The notes beneath the pieces are model-generated. The model saw only the letters and a program-made list of their open reading frames with translations. It did not search any database and was not told where the DNA came from. The position numbers and the translations under genes were made by a program. Of a DNA stretch of 8,351 nt, positions 7,001 to 8,351 are shown one piece after another; the stretch's first letter is position 1; each line of letters opens with the position of its first letter. The stretch is from Clostridia bacterium (GTDB taxonomy: Bacteria; Bacillota_A; Clostridia; TANB77; CAG-508), in NCBI GenBank assembly GCA_022791475.1, contig JAAVZD010000057.1, forward strand, positions 1 to 8,351, given 5' to 3'.

Positions 7001-7436
7001 GTTAAAAGCTGCATTGAATCAGTCAGTGATATTTCCAATAGTTATTTGTGATAATGGAGAGAGGGAGGATCATTATGAGGAATATCCTATATGGGTTACG
7101 GATGTATTTGCAGATAGATATCAGAATTTGTTGAAGGAAGATGTTGTGAGTTCTATAAAGACTGTGAATAAAAAATCTTATAGTTATTTTTTAATCCTTC
7201 CTTTTACGGGCAAAAGCTGGAATCGTGTTATGAAAGAAGAAAATGAGGGAGGAATTACATATAAAAAATTTTGTGAGATTGTGAAGGATCCAAATGAGCT
7301 AAGATTACTATATGAATGGACGTATATTTATCAGATTCATAAAGACAGGCGATTGACGATTCCTCAGATTCAGAATGAATACGATAAACTGGCAGATTCG
7401 ATATATGAATGGGTTTTTGATGATAATTCAAATTGA
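4023..7436 (+). CDS. HD domain fused to Hsp90-like GHKL ATPase (HD-CE type), large multidomain protein
   Basis: This 1137-aa protein has an N-terminal HD-type region (about 55-275): HDRSHS (63-68), YCHDIGM (100-106) with H102-D103, and RLGDLLDMD (266-274) as the likely late Asp. HD domains are metal-dependent phosphohydrolases. A Bergerat-fold ATPase follows at about 385-580: N box REYLQNALDAS (406-416, E407, N411), G1 box DHGIGM (473-478), glycine lid GGFGIGIQSAF (515-525), and NGTRVEV (567-573). All ATP-binding boxes look intact. A region with YKGIIIRDE (about 706) and LSVSRD (about 740) may be an Hsp90-like middle domain. The last 350 residues are unrecognised and encoded by very AT-rich DNA. 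The start is the first of two adjacent ATGs; the ribosome binding site is weak (AGAGAAAGAG), consistent with coupling to the gene ending 19 bp upstream. Sensor or chaperone-switch function is inferred. Confidence 0.85.
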   Translation: MMRDGEGFLNASQADTYIEKCFEIKCQEFKIGNHLINEWREDKKYYCSFTDTTVFDFQHYSMHDRSHSVNILHNIKMILGKERVEMLSVSDLWLLLESAYCHDIGMAITYEELCDIWEQSEFKEFIKKSMNSKSEDTRKIAYIYTKLDEIVRNRSEFVRAANADEPNEFIKEFDNLLDQECWAVIAQRYIMLLYTEFIRSRHTERSGGFIRGYGRKKDRSRMYEIVAQISILHGEEFEKVYSMVKQEDNGFSCDHMHPQFAAVMIRLGDLLDMDSNRFNTRMLNHMGMIPVESQLHIQKHKAMTHLSYTEEGISAVAKSEDFQVCKTVNQWFSWIEEETVHLICSWNLIVPKELYGCRMNKCDLKIYYKDELFDANKQTNFQADPVGIFEMLIGNNIYKTRLEFIREYLQNALDASKMKLWLWLKEQKSLLKMYPPEDITPFDINSDVYEQNRIEMEFKINWEKQEILFSIQDHGIGMEEKCISTLSVVAGNHWKSRKEYADEIEKMPVWLRPTGGFGIGIQSAFMLTDAVVFITKSEKEPRGKKIVIESKKKGGKVSEYSDSDAKNGTRVEVYINLGLFLRELQEKKKFFGLDERIERNIYDCQELPKVLLDIMERYISEMAIYSLIPVYLECDNEAERRVGMGWLPTPSVNLEKVGRNVVNSVKIGNESWNIKSFVYDDTMVLWDNKDYIMSILTLDGDINQSKCYYKGIIIRDEAIETNEPFSIETIYYGDNVTHYLSVSRDCFIGDMRNKHRKNLYILKILYASLFINYFNEFTDCENRQKEIKKVLTWYYLGVVSVNAGKLSKIKKQVSSENFFLIMDLDKKAAMRKAVKEAEIYKCEEIENIIFKNGFFKEEKKNMNEVLKDIREKECFFFAGADDDREFDIDMGLFRVDCRYIVDNYVNNGKNPEFNTESDEMIWKLTNENSYIVIDPEVCDVLNEYVNNYEHGRRVSYLKIKENGKLYLNIVCVEKKKGSRRNGTSKIGDDIKKTLKAALNQSVIFPIVICDNGEREDHYEEYPIWVTDVFADRYQNLLKEDVVSSIKTVNKKSYSYFLILPFTGKSWNRVMKEENEGGITYKKFCEIVKDPNELRLLYEWTYIYQIHKDRRLTIPQIQNEYDKLADSIYEWVFDDNSN

Positions 7437-7437
7437 C

Positions 7438-7443
7438 TATAAT
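7438..7443 (+). promoter_or_regulatory. Exact TATAAT before the Uma2 gene, weak promoter candidate
   Basis: A consensus TATAAT lies immediately after the stop codon of the HD-Hsp90 gene. The best -35-like element is TTGATG (7417-7422) with a 15-bp spacer, shorter than ideal. No terminator separates the genes, so the Uma2 gene may be both read through from the operon and expressed on its own. Confidence 0.3.
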
Positions 7444-7471
7444 ATGAAGCAAGTGTAATGGAGGTGCATAA

Positions 7472-8020
7472 ATGAATGTAGCCAGAAAAGAACAAATCTA
7501 TACGATAGATGATATTTATGCTTTGCCGGAGGGTGAGAGAGCAGAGTTAATCGACGGTCAGATATACTATATGGCGACTCCCAGTATGCTGCACCAGCGA
7601 TTGGTAATGGAGATATCTTATAGAATAAGGGTCTATATAGGAGAAAAAAAGGGTGATTGTGAAGTATTTCCTTCGCCTTTTGCAGTATTTTTAAATTCAA
7701 AGAAGGATATTTACCTTGAACCGGATATTTCTGTTATATGTGATAAAGATAAGATTGCATCAGAAGGATGCATGGGCGCGCCAGATTGGATTATTGAAAT
7801 TGCATCTCCCACAAGCCGCCCCATAGATTACTATAAGAAGCTACTCAAATATAGTGCGTCAGGCGTCAGGGAATACTGGATTGTAGATGTTGAAAAGGAT
7901 AGGGTCACAGTATATGATTTCCAGTGGGATACGGTAGAGGAATATACTTTTTCTGATAAGGTTAGGGCAGGGATTTTTGATGATTTTGAAATTGACTTTT
8001 CAGAGATTAAAATTAAATAA
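7472..8020 (+). CDS. Uma2 family (DUF820) PD-(D/E)xK-like endonuclease
   Basis: At 182 aa this matches the usual length and pattern of Uma2/DUF820 proteins, which have a PD-(D/E)xK nuclease-like core. Visible family signatures in order: ELIDGQIYYM (25-34), H41 starting the long helix, EPDISVI (83-89) with the candidate metal-binding D85, DWIIEIASPTS (105-115) with E109, then D119 and K122/K123, and GVREYWIVD (131-139). The catalytic-type residues appear present. The biological role of the family is not well defined; nuclease activity is inferred from the fold. The start is secure: GGAGGTG (7460-7466) lies five bases before the ATG. It starts 35 bp after the HD-Hsp90 gene on the same strand, so it may belong to the same system. 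Uma2 genes are also common as scattered single genes, so the link is uncertain. Confidence 0.9.
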   Translation: MNVARKEQIYTIDDIYALPEGERAELIDGQIYYMATPSMLHQRLVMEISYRIRVYIGEKKGDCEVFPSPFAVFLNSKKDIYLEPDISVICDKDKIASEGCMGAPDWIIEIASPTSRPIDYYKKLLKYSASGVREYWIVDVEKDRVTVYDFQWDTVEEYTFSDKVRAGIFDDFEIDFSEIKIK

Positions 8021-8030
8021 ATTTTCATCC

Positions 8031-8059
8031 TTGAAACCAGCCATCCCATTTAGTATAAT
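8031..8059 (+). promoter_or_regulatory. Near-consensus sigma-A promoter with no evident gene downstream
   Basis: TTGAAA (8031-8036), exactly 17 bp, TATAAT (8054-8059). This is the strongest promoter match on the plus strand in the window. It starts 11 bp after the Uma2 stop codon and points into about 80 bp of apparently non-coding sequence ending in the perfect hairpin at 8142-8177. The only reading frame is 15 codons from an ATG at 8093 without a clear ribosome binding site. Confidence 0.55.
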
Positions 8060-8080
8060 AAACTCATTACAAAAGATAAA

Positions 8081-8096
8081 CCATATTAAAATATGG
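8081..8096. repeat. Short palindrome CCATATT-AA-AATATGG
   Basis: Perfect 7-bp arms (8081-8087 and 8090-8096) around two bases, about 20 bp downstream of the -10 of the orphan promoter. The position would suit an operator or a 5' hairpin; chance is also possible in AT-rich DNA. Confidence 0.35.
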
Positions 8097-8141
8097 AGAA
8101 TGTACTTAAGATAACAGATTTTAACAAAAGACAAGGATGAG

Positions 8142-8177
8142 ATACCCCTCACATATCACCATAGAAGTGAGGGGTAT
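8142..8177. terminator. Perfect 11-bp hairpin between convergent genes, likely bidirectional terminator
   Basis: ATACCCCTCAC (8142-8152) and GTGAGGGGTAT (8167-8177) pair perfectly around a 14-nt loop, with a GC-rich core. It sits between the plus-strand Uma2 gene and the minus-strand XRE gene, 20 bp after the XRE stop. Neither side carries a classic run of T, so it may terminate poorly or serve mainly as an mRNA 3'-end stabiliser. Confidence 0.6.
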
Positions 8178-8197
8178 TAGTCTACTCAGCGACATTT

Positions 8198-8351
8198 TTA
8201 AGAAATGTGACGTACTCCATCAATCGTAGCCCAAGTTTGATCCGAAGCAGTATAAACGGATTCCCGACCCGTAAGAAGATAATCAATAGACACATGGAAG
8301 AAGTCGGCCAGCATGATTAAAGTTTCGTAAGGAGGCTGGCGGTATTTCTTC
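8198..8351 (-). CDS. XRE-family HTH transcriptional regulator, C-terminal part only
   Basis: Reading the minus strand in from the right edge gives 50 residues and a TAA stop (8198-8200); the start lies outside the window. The visible part contains YETLIMLADFFHVSIDYLLTGRE. This closely matches the last helices of the XRE/HTH_3 domain, where the L-A-D-x-F-x-V-S-x-D-Y-L-L-G/TG signature is typical of Cro/CI-like repressors. A tail of about 20 residues after the domain shows no further motif. Such small repressors are common in mobile elements and prophages but also elsewhere. It is convergent with the Uma2 gene, separated by the 8142-8177 hairpin. Targets are unknown. Confidence 0.85.
   Translation of the reverse strand, partial: KKYRQPPYETLIMLADFFHVSIDYLLTGRESVYTASDQTWATIDGVRHIS

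Noticed and set aside
1494..7436. Retron or CBASS interpretation of the cassette
   Set aside because: No reverse transcriptase motif, msr/msd-like structure, or nucleotidyltransferase (CD-NTase) motif was found in any reading frame of the three genes.
1..8351. CRISPR array, tRNA genes or insertion sequence
   Set aside because: No regularly spaced repeats of about 25-40 bp, no cloverleaf-like segment and no transposase-like protein were seen.

Overview
The window looks like chromosome or integrated-element DNA from a low-GC Bacillota, most likely a Clostridia/Lachnospiraceae-type bacterium. This is inferred from strong AT bias, heavy use of ATA/AGA/AAA codons, GGAG-type ribosome binding sites, sigma-A-like promoters, and the XRE-type C-terminus at the right edge. 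No rRNA, tRNA, CRISPR array, transposase or integrase is visible.

Layout, left to right. (i) 1-264 is non-coding: hairpins, a 10-bp tandem repeat, a possible small-RNA unit, and a strong terminator that closes the first gene. (ii) 265-1248, minus strand: a 327-aa winged-helix DNA-binding protein with a clear promoter (TTGACC-N17-TATAGT). (iii) 1249-1493: a divergent control region with repeated AAGTGAA-type half-sites. (iv) 1494-7436, plus strand: three closely spaced genes. They encode a 621-aa protein with a PRPP-loop-like phosphoribosyltransferase motif, a 207-aa protein I cannot assign, and a 1137-aa protein fusing an HD-type domain to an Hsp90-like (GHKL) ATPase and a long uncharacterised C-terminal region. 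(v) 7472-8020, plus strand: a Uma2-family (DUF820) PD-(D/E)xK-like protein 35 bp downstream. (vi) 8021-8197: an intergenic stretch with a near-consensus orphan promoter and a perfect 11-bp hairpin. (vii) 8198-8351, minus strand: the C-terminal end of an XRE-family regulator cut by the window edge.

The centre of interest is the 1494-7436 cassette. HD plus Hsp90-like ATPase fusions encoded beside a ComF-like PRTase protein match my recollection of the HD-CE and PRTase-CE components described computationally in NTP-dependent bacterial conflict systems. The working model is inference only. The Hsp90-like/HD protein would act as an ATP-dependent sensor or switch, the PRTase-like protein as a nucleotide-metabolising effector or signal enzyme, and the 207-aa protein as an adaptor. 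The divergent wHTH protein would control expression, and the Uma2 protein may be an accessory nuclease or an unrelated passenger.
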